Below, in pieces: positions 24,946 through 35,995 of a stretch of 64,000 nt of DNA. This DNA is from CADEDH01 sp039201605 (GTDB lineage Bacteria; Actinomycetota; Acidimicrobiia; Acidimicrobiales; SZUA-35): NCBI GenBank assembly GCA_039201605.1, contig JBCCRO010000001.1:1-64000 (forward strand), read 5' to 3'. Below the pieces are notes generated by a model. It was not told where the DNA came from and searched no databases. It saw nothing but the letters and a program-made list of their open reading frames with translations. Every line of letters starts with the position of its first letter. The stretch's first letter is position 1. The position numbers and the translations under genes were made by a program.

Positions 24946-25803
24946 ATGAACGGCGTCCGCGAGCAGTCCGACCTGGCCACGCCCGTGGTCAGGCTCGAAG
25001 AGGCCATCAGCCTGATCAACCGGTTCCCGGCCCTGGCCGGTGTCGACCTTCAGGTCGACGAGGGCGAGATCGTCCTCCTGCGGGGGCCGAACGGTGCGGG
25101 CAAGACCACCCTCCTCCGGCTGTGCGCCGGTCTGGCCCCGCTCAACGACGGAGCCGGCTCCGTGCTCGGCCACCGTCTCGACGATCTGGGTGTGCGTCGC
25201 TCGCTCCGTCGCCAGACCGGGCTCCTGGCCCACAACACCTTCCTCTACGACGAGCTCACCGTCGAGGAGAACGTCCGCTTCTGGGCCAAGGCCAACCGCA
25301 TCGACCTCAAGTCGGTCGACCCCGTGCTCGACCGCCTGGCCCTGGCCAAGCGACTGCGGTCGGTCAAGGTGGCCAACCTCTCGGCCGGCCAACGCCGCCG
25401 CACGTCGCTGGCCGTACTGGTGGTGCGTCGCCCCCGCCTGTGGTTGCTCGATGAGCCCCACGCCGGCCTCGACGTCAACGGCCGCGATTTCGTCGACGAC
25501 CTGGTCCGCCACGCCGTGGCCTTCGGGGCGACGGTGATGTTCGCCTCCCACGACTTCGACCGGGCCACCGAGATCGCAACCCGCACGGTGATCGTCGCCG
25601 GTGGACGCGTCATCACCGGGGGCGATGCCGGCGGCACCGGGGCCCACGGCGGTGGCCGGGTGACCCCGACCGACGACCTGTTCGCCCTCGGCGACCCGGC
25701 CGGACCCAGCTGGCTCGGGGGATCGATGACCGCCCAGACCGACCCCGACGACGCCCCCGGCGAACCGACCGCCGAGGCCGATGGCGCCGGCGACGAGGCC
25801 TGA
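24946..25803 (+). CDS. ccmA: Heme exporter ATP-binding protein CcmA
   Basis: CcmA powers release of heme-loaded CcmE from the CcmC complex during System I cytochrome c maturation. The 285-residue protein has Walker A GPNGAGKTTLLRL, signature LSAGQRRRTSL and Walker B LWLLDEPHAGLD. Residues after about 225 form a Gly/Asp/Ala-rich tail not found in E. coli CcmA (about 205 residues). ATG 24946 is used; an in-frame GTG at 24883 lies seven bases after a TATCGT -10-like hexamer (24870-24875) and could be a leaderless start adding 21 residues. It heads the ccm operon and is followed by ccmB after nine bases. Confidence 0.88.
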   Translation: MNGVREQSDLATPVVRLEEAISLINRFPALAGVDLQVDEGEIVLLRGPNGAGKTTLLRLCAGLAPLNDGAGSVLGHRLDDLGVRRSLRRQTGLLAHNTFLYDELTVEENVRFWAKANRIDLKSVDPVLDRLALAKRLRSVKVANLSAGQRRRTSLAVLVVRRPRLWLLDEPHAGLDVNGRDFVDDLVRHAVAFGATVMFASHDFDRATEIATRTVIVAGGRVITGGDAGGTGAHGGGRVTPTDDLFALGDPAGPSWLGGSMTAQTDPDDAPGEPTAEADGAGDEA

Positions 25804-25812
25804 GGAGAGACC

Positions 25813-26508
25813 ATGCTGCGTGACGCCTGGCTGATGGCGGTGAAGGACCTGCGGATCGAGCTGTCGTCCCGGGTGGTGTTCTCCCAGATCCTGCCGTTCG
25901 GGTTCCTGATCCTGATCCTGTTCGGCTTCGCCGTGTCCCCCGATCTGGCCGTGGTCGGCGAGGCCCGCCGCTCGGTGTTGGAGGAGATCTCGCCCGGACT
26001 GTTCTGGATCGCCGTCTTCCTCTCGGCCCTGATGGCCCTCGGTCGCGCCTTCGCCATCGAGGCGACCGACGGCAATCTCGACGCCCTCCGCATGGCCGGG
26101 ATCGACCCGTCCGGGGTGTTCCTGGGCAAGGCGTTGGCGGTGGCCGTCCAGCTCCTGGCGATCGAACTGGTGGTGGGGCTGGGCGCCGTCGTCGTGTTCG
26201 ACGTGCCCTTCGCCGACCCGTTCCTGCTCGCCGTCACCATCGTGCTCGCCACCGCCGGGATAACCCTCGCCGGAACCTTGTACGCCGCGTTGGCCACCGG
26301 GCTCCGCGTGCGGGATACCCTGGTGCCGCTGTTGGTGCTGCCCGTGTTGGCACCGATTCTCCTTGGGGCCACATTGGCCACCCGGGATGCGCTCTTCGAT
26401 GATCCAGCGGTACTCGGATGGTCCTGGGCGTCACTGTTGGCGGTCTTCGGGCTGCTGTATCTGGGAGTAGGAATGCTGGCGTTCGGCCCGCTGCTGGAGG
26501 AATCATGA
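25813..26508 (+). CDS. ccmB: Heme exporter membrane protein CcmB
   Basis: CcmB is the membrane partner of CcmA in the CcmABCD complex. The 231-residue protein has six predicted spans and the conserved N-terminus DAWLMAVKDLRIELSSRVVFSQ, followed by ILPFGFLILILFGFA. The size matches the family (about 220). GAGGAGAG lies just upstream of ATG 25813. Its TGA overlaps the ccmC start (ATGA at 26505), indicating coupling. Confidence 0.92.
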   Translation: MLRDAWLMAVKDLRIELSSRVVFSQILPFGFLILILFGFAVSPDLAVVGEARRSVLEEISPGLFWIAVFLSALMALGRAFAIEATDGNLDALRMAGIDPSGVFLGKALAVAVQLLAIELVVGLGAVVVFDVPFADPFLLAVTIVLATAGITLAGTLYAALATGLRVRDTLVPLLVLPVLAPILLGATLATRDALFDDPAVLGWSWASLLAVFGLLYLGVGMLAFGPLLEES

Positions 26509-27278
26509 CGACATCGGAAGTGGCGCCGGAGGCCGCACCCTCCGGGGCGGAGCCACCCCCTCACACCGGCTCCGCCGCCACCAGGCGCCTCGGCTTCTTC
26601 GCCGCCGTGGCGGTGGCCCTGATGCTGTTCTTCGGGCTGTACATCTCCGGCCCCGAGGTGACGCAGGGCGAGGCGGTGCGGCTCTTCTACATCCACGTGC
26701 CCACGATCGCCGCCGCCTACCTGGGCTTCTTCGTCACCCTGGTCGGCAGCGTGATCTACCTCCGCACCCGATCGCAGTTCTGGGATCTGCTGGCTGCGTC
26801 CTCGGCCGAGCTCGGCGTCCTGTTCTGCACGTTCCTGCTGGTGTCCGGCGCCCTCTGGGGCAAGCCGACCTGGGGCGTCTACTGGCAGTGGGACCCGCGC
26901 CTCACCAGCACCGCCGTCCTCTACGTGACCTACATCGGCTACCTGGCCCTGCGACGTATGGAGCTACCCCCGGAGGTCCGCTCCCGCCGGGCCGCCATCC
27001 TCGGCGTCATCAGCTTCGCCAACGTCATCGTCGTCCACTATTCGGTGCAGTGGTGGCGTGGCCTCCACCAGGGCTCGACGCTGGGTATCGACTCCGAGAT
27101 CGGGGGGATGCAGTACTTCTCCTTCTTCCTCGGCCTGATCGCCATGCTCCTCGTCTACGCCTGGCTCCTCCTCCACCGCTTCCGGGTGGCCTGGCTCAGT
27201 CAGCAGATCGAGGAACTCGGCCTGGCCCGGGCCCTTGCCGAGCGCCGGGCCGAGACCGACAACGGAGGTGCGTTCTGA
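26505..27278 (+). CDS. ccmC: Heme-handling protein CcmC
   Basis: CcmC presents heme to CcmE on the outer membrane face. The 257-residue protein has six spans and the WWD-type motif WGVYWQWDPRLTS (123-134), flanked by the two axial histidines His64 (FYIHVP) and His178 (VVHYSVQWWRG). The N-terminal 30 residues are a polar extension. ATG 26505 overlaps the ccmB stop; its own stop overlaps the ccmD ATG. Confidence 0.93.
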   Translation: MTTSEVAPEAAPSGAEPPPHTGSAATRRLGFFAAVAVALMLFFGLYISGPEVTQGEAVRLFYIHVPTIAAAYLGFFVTLVGSVIYLRTRSQFWDLLAASSAELGVLFCTFLLVSGALWGKPTWGVYWQWDPRLTSTAVLYVTYIGYLALRRMELPPEVRSRRAAILGVISFANVIVVHYSVQWWRGLHQGSTLGIDSEIGGMQYFSFFLGLIAMLLVYAWLLLHRFRVAWLSQQIEELGLARALAERRAETDNGGAF

Positions 27279-27412
27279 TGCATTGGGAATTCGTCGCCGT
27301 CGGCTACAGCTTCGTCTTCGGCGGCCTTGCGCTCTACACCTTCTTCCTGCTCCGCCGGGGACGGCAGTTGTCCCGGCGGGTACCCCCCGACCGGAGACGC
27401 TTCCTTGACTGA
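27278..27412 (+). CDS. ccmD: Small heme-exporter subunit CcmD
   Basis: This 44-residue single-span protein sits between ccmC and ccmE, exactly where CcmD is expected. It has one hydrophobic helix (about 7-24) followed by a basic cytoplasmic end (RRGRQLSRRVPPDRRRF). CcmD promotes release of holo-CcmE from the CcmABC complex. ATG 27278 shares a base with the ccmC TGA, and the 3' end overlaps the ccmE TTG start. Identity rests on position, size and topology. Confidence 0.8.
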   Translation: MHWEFVAVGYSFVFGGLALYTFFLLRRGRQLSRRVPPDRRRFLD

Positions 27413-27950
27413 TCTCGATCTTGACCCCGACCTGGATCTTGACACCGACCCGGATCTCGATCCCGACCTTGATCTTGACCTCACCCCCCTGGCTCCGGCC
27501 GGGGCTCCCGATCCCACCCGCCGGGCCAAGGCCCGACTGCGCAACGGCCTGATCATGACGGTGATGGCCGGGGTGATGGGCTTCGTGCTCTACCAGGCCA
27601 TCACCAGCGCCCGCGTCTACTTCTACAACGTCGACGAGGCCATCGCCCTCCGGGAGGAGACCGGCGATCAGACCATCCGGATGCAGGGGACCGTCCTCTC
27701 CGAGGACGGGGTGGACGCCGAGGGCAACCTGCTCTTCACCCTGATCTTCGCCGGCGAGACGGCCGAGGTCCGCCACACCGGCGACGAGCCGTCCAACCTG
27801 TTCGCCGTCGGCGAGAAGGTGGTGGCCGAGGGCAAGTGGGAGGGCGAGACCTTCGTCTCCCACCAGGTGGTGATCAAACACTCCGAGGAGTACATCGAGG
27901 ACAACGGTGATCGCCTCGACTACGAGGTCGACCTTCCGGCCGAGGAGTAG
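27405..27950 (+). CDS. ccmE: Heme chaperone CcmE with acidic Asp/Leu-repeat N-tail
   Basis: CcmE binds heme covalently and ferries it to CcmF. The 181-residue protein has a membrane anchor at about 49-66 and an OB-fold periplasmic domain with MQGTVLSED and the heme site IKHSEEY, whose His159 corresponds to E. coli His130 (HDENY); it is therefore a histidine- not cysteine-type CcmE. The first 27 residues are an unusual cytoplasmic run of alternating Asp and Leu/Pro (DLDLDPDL type) encoded by an imperfect hexanucleotide repeat. The start is TTG 27405, overlapping ccmD; an upstream in-frame ATG (27327) would lie inside ccmD. Confidence 0.9.
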   Translation: MTDLDLDPDLDLDTDPDLDPDLDLDLTPLAPAGAPDPTRRAKARLRNGLIMTVMAGVMGFVLYQAITSARVYFYNVDEAIALREETGDQTIRMQGTVLSEDGVDAEGNLLFTLIFAGETAEVRHTGDEPSNLFAVGEKVVAEGKWEGETFVSHQVVIKHSEEYIEDNGDRLDYEVDLPAEE

Positions 27951-27959
27951 CCCCCGCTC

Positions 27960-30018
<2,059 letters not shown>

Positions 30019-30026
<8 letters not shown>

Positions 30027-30555
30027 CGGCTCCAACCGGGTGCGGTGGACGGCGCTCGCCGTCGGCGTCGTGGTTGTGGCCCTCATCGGCCTGTTCGCCT
30101 TCGGCACCGACGAACGCCTCGACGGCGCCAGCCGGGTGGTGGGGGACCGGGTGCCCGAGGTGACCGGGACCACGCTCGACGGCGATCGCTACGACATCGA
30201 CAACGCCCGCGGCCAGTGGGTGGTGGTCAATTTCTTCGCCACCTGGTGCGGACCGTGCATCAACGAGCACCCGGAGTTGGTGGCCTTCGACCAGTGGGCC
30301 GAGGACACCGGCCGGGCCGAGCTGGTGGCGGTCGTGTTCAACGATCCCCCCGATGTGGTTGCCGACTTCTTCGCCACCAACGGCGGCGACTGGCCGGTGT
30401 TGGACGAACCGTCGCTGCCCCTGGCGTTCCAGGTCTCGCAGGTGCCGGAGACCTTCGTCGTCGCCCCCTCGGGCCTGGTCGTCCAGCAGTTCCGGTCCGA
30501 GATCACGGCCGAGGCCCTGATCGACGTGATCGAGACGACGGAAGGAGACAACTGA
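30019..30555 (+). CDS. ccmG: Thioredoxin-like thiol-disulfide protein CcmG/DsbE
   Basis: CcmG keeps the CxxCH cysteines of apocytochrome c reduced. The 178-residue protein has an N-terminal anchor (about 10-27), a thioredoxin fold with active site FFATWCGPCINEH (Cys77/Cys80) and a cis-proline loop VPETFVV. The acidic surroundings and membrane anchor suit CcmG/TlpA. It overlaps ccmF by 8 bp and its TGA overlaps the ccmH ATG (30555). Confidence 0.92.
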
Positions 30556-31103
30556 TGACCGGTCGTCGACGCACGATCGCCTGGGTGGCCATCGTGGCCG
30601 CCGCCCTGTCCCTGCTGGTGGTGGCCACCGTCGACCAGGGTGGGGTGGAGACCGACGCCGAACGGGTGCAGCGACTGCAGGGATCCTTCGCCTGCCCGGA
30701 GTGCCGAGGCGAGAGCGTCGCCGACTCCAACGCCGCCGTCGCCGCCAACATCCGGCAGTTCATCGCCGCCGAGGTGTCCGAGGGGTCTACCGATCTCGAA
30801 ATCCGCAACGAGCTGCTGCGGGCCTATGACGCCCAGGTGCTGCTCAATCCGCCGGCCGACGGTCTCGCCGCGCTGCTGTGGGTGCTGCCGGTGGTCATCG
30901 CCACCGCCGGGGCCGCCACCGTGGCCGGGGTGATCACCCGCCGCACCCCCGACGCCGCCCTCACCTCCGCCGATCGTGAGCTTGTCGCCGCCGCCCGGGC
31001 CGCGAGCGCAAACGGCGACGGCATCAGCAACGGCAACGGCACGAGCAACGGCACCGGCAACGGTGACGGCACGGCAGCGGCCGACCGGGGCTCGACCCGA
31101 TGA
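30555..31103 (+). CDS. ccmH: Apocytochrome c thiol reductase subunit CcmH
   Basis: The 182-residue protein has a signal anchor (about 8-25), the CcmH motif FACPECRGESVADSNA (redox Cys47 and Cys50), the helical region IRQFIAAEVSEGSTDLEIRNELL, and a second span at about 104-127. It acts with CcmG and CcmI in reducing and presenting apocytochrome. The C-terminus is a Gly/Asn-rich cytoplasmic tail (NGDGISNGNGTSNG...), not typical of the family. The ATG overlaps the ccmG stop, and the end overlaps ccmI by four bases. Confidence 0.92.
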   Translation: MTGRRRTIAWVAIVAAALSLLVVATVDQGGVETDAERVQRLQGSFACPECRGESVADSNAAVAANIRQFIAAEVSEGSTDLEIRNELLRAYDAQVLLNPPADGLAALLWVLPVVIATAGAATVAGVITRRTPDAALTSADRELVAAARAASANGDGISNGNGTSNGTGNGDGTAAADRGSTR

Positions 31104-31930
31104 CCGAGGCTGCGACCCCCGCTCCCGCCGACACCGGATCCGCCGACCCGGGGCCCGCCGTCGGGGCCGTCACGTCCCGGCGCACACTGGAGACGCAGCG
31201 GGATCAGTGGCTGCGGTCGCTCGACCAGCTCGACGCCGAGCTCGCCGCCGGCGACCTGTCGACCGATGACCACCGGCAGCTGAGCGAGCGGTACAGCGCC
31301 CAGCTGGCCACCGTGCTCCGACGCATCGATGGTCACGCCGCCGCCCGAGACGAGGCCGCCGGTACCGCCGCCAGCACGCAGGACGGCAGCCGACGGTTCA
31401 GCCGTCTCGCCCTGCTGGCCGGGCTCGCCGTGTTCGCCGTCGGCGCCGGGTTCCTCCTGGCCCAGACCTCGGGCGAGCGGGGGGTGAACGACCAGCTGAG
31501 CGGCGAGATCGACGTATCCGGCCGGTCCCGGGTGGCCGAGTGCCAGGAGCTCGGTTCGATCGGCGCCGACCTGGTCGGGGCGCTGGCTTGCTTCGACGAG
31601 CTGCTGCTCGACGATCCGGAGAACGCCGAAGCCCTGAGCTACCGGGGTTGGTACCTGCTGCTCGCCGCCGGCGCCCTCCAGGCCTCGGCCGATACCGAGG
31701 AGGAGGCCACCGAGGCCGAGGAACTGATCGCCTCCGGCCTCACCTACCTCGATCAGGCGATCGAGATCGACCCCCTCCTGCCCGACCCCCTGGCCTTCCG
31801 GGCGACGGTGTACGACCGCCAGGGCCAGGCCGAGGAGGCCTGCGCCGACGTGGCCACCCTCCTCGAGCTCGACCCACCGGCGTTCTTCGTCGAGCAGACA
31901 ACGGGCATCGTCGCCCGCAACGGCTGCTGA
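31100..31930 (+). CDS. ccmI: CcmI-like TPR protein of cytochrome c maturation
   Basis: The 276-residue protein has a CcmI-type N-terminal region (LDQLDAELAAGDLSTDDHRQLSERY), one span at about 102-121 and an outer TPR-like helical domain (about 150-270) that would bind apocytochrome. In proteobacterial CcmI the first span precedes this region; here the order is a soluble helical part then the span. It ends the core ccm set, overlapping ccmH, and the moxR gene follows after 39 bp. Confidence 0.78.
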   Translation: MTEAATPAPADTGSADPGPAVGAVTSRRTLETQRDQWLRSLDQLDAELAAGDLSTDDHRQLSERYSAQLATVLRRIDGHAAARDEAAGTAASTQDGSRRFSRLALLAGLAVFAVGAGFLLAQTSGERGVNDQLSGEIDVSGRSRVAECQELGSIGADLVGALACFDELLLDDPENAEALSYRGWYLLLAAGALQASADTEEEATEAEELIASGLTYLDQAIEIDPLLPDPLAFRATVYDRQGQAEEACADVATLLELDPPAFFVEQTTGIVARNGC

Positions 31931-31969
31931 TCACTCAATCCCCCGGCCCGGAGGCCGACGGGAGCGATC

Positions 31970-32920
31970 ATGAGCTTGATGGCGGACGCCGAGATGGACT
32001 CGCGGATCGTCGCCGCGGCGCGCGCCGTCGAGGCCAGCCTGGGCGGCGTCGTGCTCGGCAAGACGGCCCAGATCCGGCTGGCCACCGCCGCCCTGCTCTC
32101 GGGTGAGCACCTGCTGCTCAACGACCTCCCCGGCGTCGGCAAGACGACGTTGGCGGCGGCGATGGCCAAGGTGGTCGACGGCTCGTTCGGCCGGGTCCAG
32201 GGCACCCCCGATCTGTTGCCCACCGACCTGACCGGTTCGTCGATCTTCAACCAGGCCGAGGGGTCGTGGTCGTTCCGGCCCGGCCCGATCATGGCCAATG
32301 TCGTGCTGGTCGACGAGCTCAACCGCATCACCCCGCGAAGCCAGTCGGCTCTGTTGGAGGCGATGGCCGAGGGCCACTCGACCGTCGACGGCATCACCCG
32401 GCACGTTCCCGAGCCGTTCCTGGTGGTCGCCACCATGAACCCGATCGGCTCGGCCGGCACGTTCCCGCTCACCATCGGCCAGCTCGACCGGTTCGGGGCG
32501 ACCGTCGGCCTCGGCCCCGTCGATCGGGACACCGAGCGCCTGCTCCTCAAGGGCGAGGGTGGCCCGGCGGTGCTGGAGCGGCTGCACCCGATCATGCCCG
32601 CCCATCTGCTGCCCCGCATGCGGGCGGTGGTGGCCGAGGTGCACCTGTCCGACGCGCTGGTCGACTACGTGCTCGACCTGTGCGACGCCCTTCGCCCCAT
32701 CGGCCATCTCAGCACCCGGGCCGCCCGTTCGATCGTGGCCCTGGCCCGGGCCCTGGCCGTGCTGGAGGGACGGGCCTACGTGATCCCCGACGACATCAGG
32801 ACCCTGGCCGTACCCTGCCTGGCCCACCGGTTGGCCTCGGAGGGGGAGCGGATCGACGCCCAGCACGCCGAGGTGCGATCGGTGGTCGAGGAGTGCCCGG
32901 TGCCCGACGGGGTCGTGTGA
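31970..32920 (+). CDS. MoxR-family AAA+ ATPase
   Basis: The 316-residue protein has Walker A LPGVGKTTLA, the family IFNQAEGSWSFRPGPI segment, Walker B VVLVDELNRITPRSQSALLEAM, sensor ATMNPIG and a C-terminal lid domain. MoxR ATPases act as chaperones with DUF58/vWA partner proteins, and the next two genes are the usual DUF58 and transglutaminase partners. It may be co-transcribed with the ccm genes (39-bp gap), which could point to metallo- or cytochrome-protein maturation, but this three-gene module is common elsewhere too. Confidence 0.92.
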   Translation: MSLMADAEMDSRIVAAARAVEASLGGVVLGKTAQIRLATAALLSGEHLLLNDLPGVGKTTLAAAMAKVVDGSFGRVQGTPDLLPTDLTGSSIFNQAEGSWSFRPGPIMANVVLVDELNRITPRSQSALLEAMAEGHSTVDGITRHVPEPFLVVATMNPIGSAGTFPLTIGQLDRFGATVGLGPVDRDTERLLLKGEGGPAVLERLHPIMPAHLLPRMRAVVAEVHLSDALVDYVLDLCDALRPIGHLSTRAARSIVALARALAVLEGRAYVIPDDIRTLAVPCLAHRLASEGERIDAQHAEVRSVVEECPVPDGVV

Positions 32921-32939
32921 CCCCGCCCCGGAGCTCCCG

Positions 32940-33932
32940 GTGACCCGACACCCCGAACGCCACCGCTTCGCCCTTACCGCAGCGGGTGCCGGCGTGCTGA
33001 TCCTCGTGGTCCCCGGTCTGCTGGTGGCGGTGGCGGCCGGCCAGCTGGCCCTCGTCGGGGCCGGGGTGGCGGCCCTCGTCCTGCTGGTCACCGATGCGTT
33101 CTGGGCCCGGTCGGCCCTGCGGGGCTCCGAGATCCGGGCCTCCGGCCCGACCACGACCACCGTCGGCTCCGAGTTTCCGCTCCGCCTCGACTGCCGGGCC
33201 CGACGTCCGGTGACGTGCGTCATCACGGTGGAGAACGCCGTGCGGCCCGCCATCCCCGCCGCCCTGCCCGTCACCGGCGACGTCGCCGTCCACGCCACCC
33301 AACGGGGCGTGCTCGACACCGTCGCCGTCGGTCTCCGCAGCACGGGCCCGATCGGTCTCGCCGCCAGCTCCCGGCTGCTCCGAGTCGACCTCGCCGCCCC
33401 GGTCCACGTCGAACCGAGGCGGATACCGGTCCAGTTGCCGTCGATGGCCGTGATCGATCCCCTGACCCACGTCTACCGGGGCGACGACGAACCGATCGGC
33501 CTCCGCCCCTACGCCCGCGGCGACTCGCCCCGCGACGTCCATTGGGCCTCCGTGGCCCGCACCGGCACGATGGTGGTGCGCGATCGGCGGCGGGGGGTGG
33601 CCGGCACCGAGCTCGACGTCATCATCGAGACGTTCCGGGCCGACTGCGATCTGGCTCAGCTGCTGGGGCAGGCCCGAAGCGCCCTGGAGCAACTCCTGGC
33701 CGCCGGCTATCACATCCGCCTGGTCACGGTGGAGGCCGACCCGACGTCGGCACCGGGCGACGACGGCGGCGGGGCCCGCTACGCCATCGGCCTGCTGTCG
33801 AACCTGGCTGAGCTCGGCGTCCGACTGTCCCGGGTGGTGGTCGGCCGTCCCGGCCATCTGGCCGGCGCCATCGGCTCGTCGGCCCGGCTGGTGATCCGAC
33901 CGGAGGGATTCCAGTGGCAGTCCTCTCGCTGA
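32940..33932 (+). CDS. DUF58-domain membrane protein
   Basis: The 330-residue protein has two adjacent N-terminal spans (about 10-52), a beta-rich middle and the DUF58 signature LRPYARGDSPRDVHWASVARTGTMVVRD near residue 185-215, followed by a vWA-like C-terminal half. DUF58 proteins are partners of MoxR ATPases. No start codon ATG is used: GTG 32940 follows moxR by 19 bp. Its 3' end overlaps the transglutaminase gene by 19 bp. Confidence 0.9.
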   Translation: MTRHPERHRFALTAAGAGVLILVVPGLLVAVAAGQLALVGAGVAALVLLVTDAFWARSALRGSEIRASGPTTTTVGSEFPLRLDCRARRPVTCVITVENAVRPAIPAALPVTGDVAVHATQRGVLDTVAVGLRSTGPIGLAASSRLLRVDLAAPVHVEPRRIPVQLPSMAVIDPLTHVYRGDDEPIGLRPYARGDSPRDVHWASVARTGTMVVRDRRRGVAGTELDVIIETFRADCDLAQLLGQARSALEQLLAAGYHIRLVTVEADPTSAPGDDGGGARYAIGLLSNLAELGVRLSRVVVGRPGHLAGAIGSSARLVIRPEGFQWQSSR

Positions 33933-35995
33933 TCCACCGCCTGGTCGGCATCTCCGCCATCTGTCTGCTGGCGGTCATCACCCCCTTGACGACGGCCCAG
34001 CGGGTGGCCCTGCTCGCCGCCTTCAGCCTGGGCCTCGCCGTCTCCGCCGTCCTCCCCGGCTACGACAAGCTCGCCGCCCGCCTGGTGGGACCGGTGGTGG
34101 TCGCTCTGGCTCTGGCCCCGCCCACCACCGATTGGGCCGCCGTCCATCTCCTGGCGGCGCTGGTGGCGGGTACGGCGGCGTTCAATCGGGCCGGCATGAG
34201 CCGCCTGGCCCCCGCCCTCGGCCTACCCCTCGGGGCGATGCTCGTCCGCACCGGGACCACGTCGCCCGAGGCCGCGGTGGTGGCGTGGGCGGTGCTGGCC
34301 GTCGTCGTCGTCCTCCTCGGCGCCCGCCGAGATCTGGCCCGTCTCGGGCCCCAGCTGTCGCCCACGGGCGCCGCCGCCCGCCGCACGCTCGGCCTGCATC
34401 GCCGGCACGTGGCCCAGGGGGTCGGGTCGCTGGTGGTGGCGGCGACGGCGGCCGTGCTGGCCGCCGGGCCGCTCGCCGCCGGCTGGGCCGCCATCTCGCC
34501 GATCGGCGGGGCCGGCCCCGGCGGGGGCGATACCGGAGGCGGCGCCGTCGCCGCCCACCCGGGCCTTTCCGGCGGCCTCGACGCCGGCGCCCCGGTGGTG
34601 CTCGACGATGCCGTCGTGCTCCGGGTGGCGGCCGACCGACCCCTCTACTGGCGGGCCACGACCTATGACACCTGGGACGGTCGACGGTGGTCGAGGGCGC
34701 TGGGACCGGCCGAGGATCCGACGGCCGGCATCACCGACGGCACCGTACCGTCGTCGCCCGATGGGCCGGCGCCGATCGAGGTGACGCAGACGTTCACCCT
34801 CGTCGGCACCGGCCTCGACGCGGTGCCGGCGGCCTGGCGGCCGACGTCGGTCGAGATGACCGACGGGGCCGAGCGGGACATCGATCTCGGCCTCGACGGT
34901 TCCCTGGCCGTCGCCGCCCCGCTCGAAGCCGATTCGTCGTGGACGGTGACGAGCGCCGTCGTCCCCGCCACCGCCGATCACCTCCGGGCCGCCGACCCCG
35001 CCGATCTGCCGTCCGACGCCGCCGTGCTCGCCGCCTACGCCGTCGAGGGCGACGTCGTGCCCCGGGTGGCCGAGTTGGCGGCGTCGGTCACGGCCGAGGC
35101 CCCGACCACCTACGACAAGATCCGGGCCCTCGAGGGGTGGATGGACGACAACCTCACCTACACCCGCGATCTCCCGCGTCTCGATCCGGGGACCGACGCC
35201 GTCGACGAGCTCCTCTTCGGCTCACGGCGGGGCTATTGCGAGCAGATCGGCAGCGCCCTGGTGGTGATGTTGCGGTCGCTGGGGATCCCGGCCCGGTTGG
35301 TGGTCGGCTACGTGCCCGGTTCCTACGACGGGGTGACCGGCGAGTGGCTGTCGCGGGGCACCGACGCCCACGCCTGGGCCGAGGTCTACTTCCCCGGCGT
35401 CGGCTGGCAGGGCTTCGACCCGACCGCCGGTGTGCCGCTGGCGGGCGAGACCCCGGAGCTGCGATCGGTCGAGGGTGAGGCCGAGCTGCCGATCGGCCCG
35501 GTCTCGGTGTCGATGGTGGCGATCGCCGTCGTCGTCGCCGTCGCCCTCCACCGTCGGCGCGGGTCGGTCGTAGCCCCGGGTGCGATCGCCGGTCGGTGGC
35601 GCCGTCGATCCTCGCCCCGCCTCGACCGCCTCCGACGACGCCTGGGCCGCGCCGCCCCGACCGAGGGGGTGACCGCCGTCGAACTGCTGGCCCGGGTGGA
35701 GGAGGCCGGCCGCCGCCTCGGCTGCGCCGTCAGCCCGACCATGACCGCACGCGACCGGGGCGCGGCCCTGGTCGAGGCCGGGGTCGACGCCGCCGTCGTC
35801 GACCGGCTGGTGGTGGCCATCGAGGAGCTGGCGTTCTTCGGCGCCGGACCCGAGCGGCCACCCGAGGCCCGGATCGAGGCCGAGCGACGTCTGGCCGCCG
35901 TCGTCCGGCAGCTGGAGTGGTGCCTCGAGGTCTACGACCTGGAGGAGCGTGCCGTCGCCCGGGCTCAGTTCGACAGCGCCGGCAGCTCCGTCTGA
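33914..35995 (+). CDS. TgpA-like transglutaminase membrane protein
   Basis: The 693-residue protein has about six N-terminal spans (DUF3488-type), a large extracytoplasmic region and a transglutaminase-like domain with RRGYCEQIGSALVVML (catalytic Cys), DAHAWAEVYFPGVGW (His) and FDPT (Asp). A span near 535-555 and a helical cytoplasmic C-terminal domain (DUF4129-like) follow. It completes the MoxR-DUF58-transglutaminase module thought to modify or process envelope proteins. The start is GTG 33914. Its last 31 bp overlap the converging phosphatase gene. Confidence 0.9.
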   Translation: MAVLSLIHRLVGISAICLLAVITPLTTAQRVALLAAFSLGLAVSAVLPGYDKLAARLVGPVVVALALAPPTTDWAAVHLLAALVAGTAAFNRAGMSRLAPALGLPLGAMLVRTGTTSPEAAVVAWAVLAVVVVLLGARRDLARLGPQLSPTGAAARRTLGLHRRHVAQGVGSLVVAATAAVLAAGPLAAGWAAISPIGGAGPGGGDTGGGAVAAHPGLSGGLDAGAPVVLDDAVVLRVAADRPLYWRATTYDTWDGRRWSRALGPAEDPTAGITDGTVPSSPDGPAPIEVTQTFTLVGTGLDAVPAAWRPTSVEMTDGAERDIDLGLDGSLAVAAPLEADSSWTVTSAVVPATADHLRAADPADLPSDAAVLAAYAVEGDVVPRVAELAASVTAEAPTTYDKIRALEGWMDDNLTYTRDLPRLDPGTDAVDELLFGSRRGYCEQIGSALVVMLRSLGIPARLVVGYVPGSYDGVTGEWLSRGTDAHAWAEVYFPGVGWQGFDPTAGVPLAGETPELRSVEGEAELPIGPVSVSMVAIAVVVAVALHRRRGSVVAPGAIAGRWRRRSSPRLDRLRRRLGRAAPTEGVTAVELLARVEEAGRRLGCAVSPTMTARDRGAALVEAGVDAAVVDRLVVAIEELAFFGAGPERPPEARIEAERRLAAVVRQLEWCLEVYDLEERAVARAQFDSAGSSV

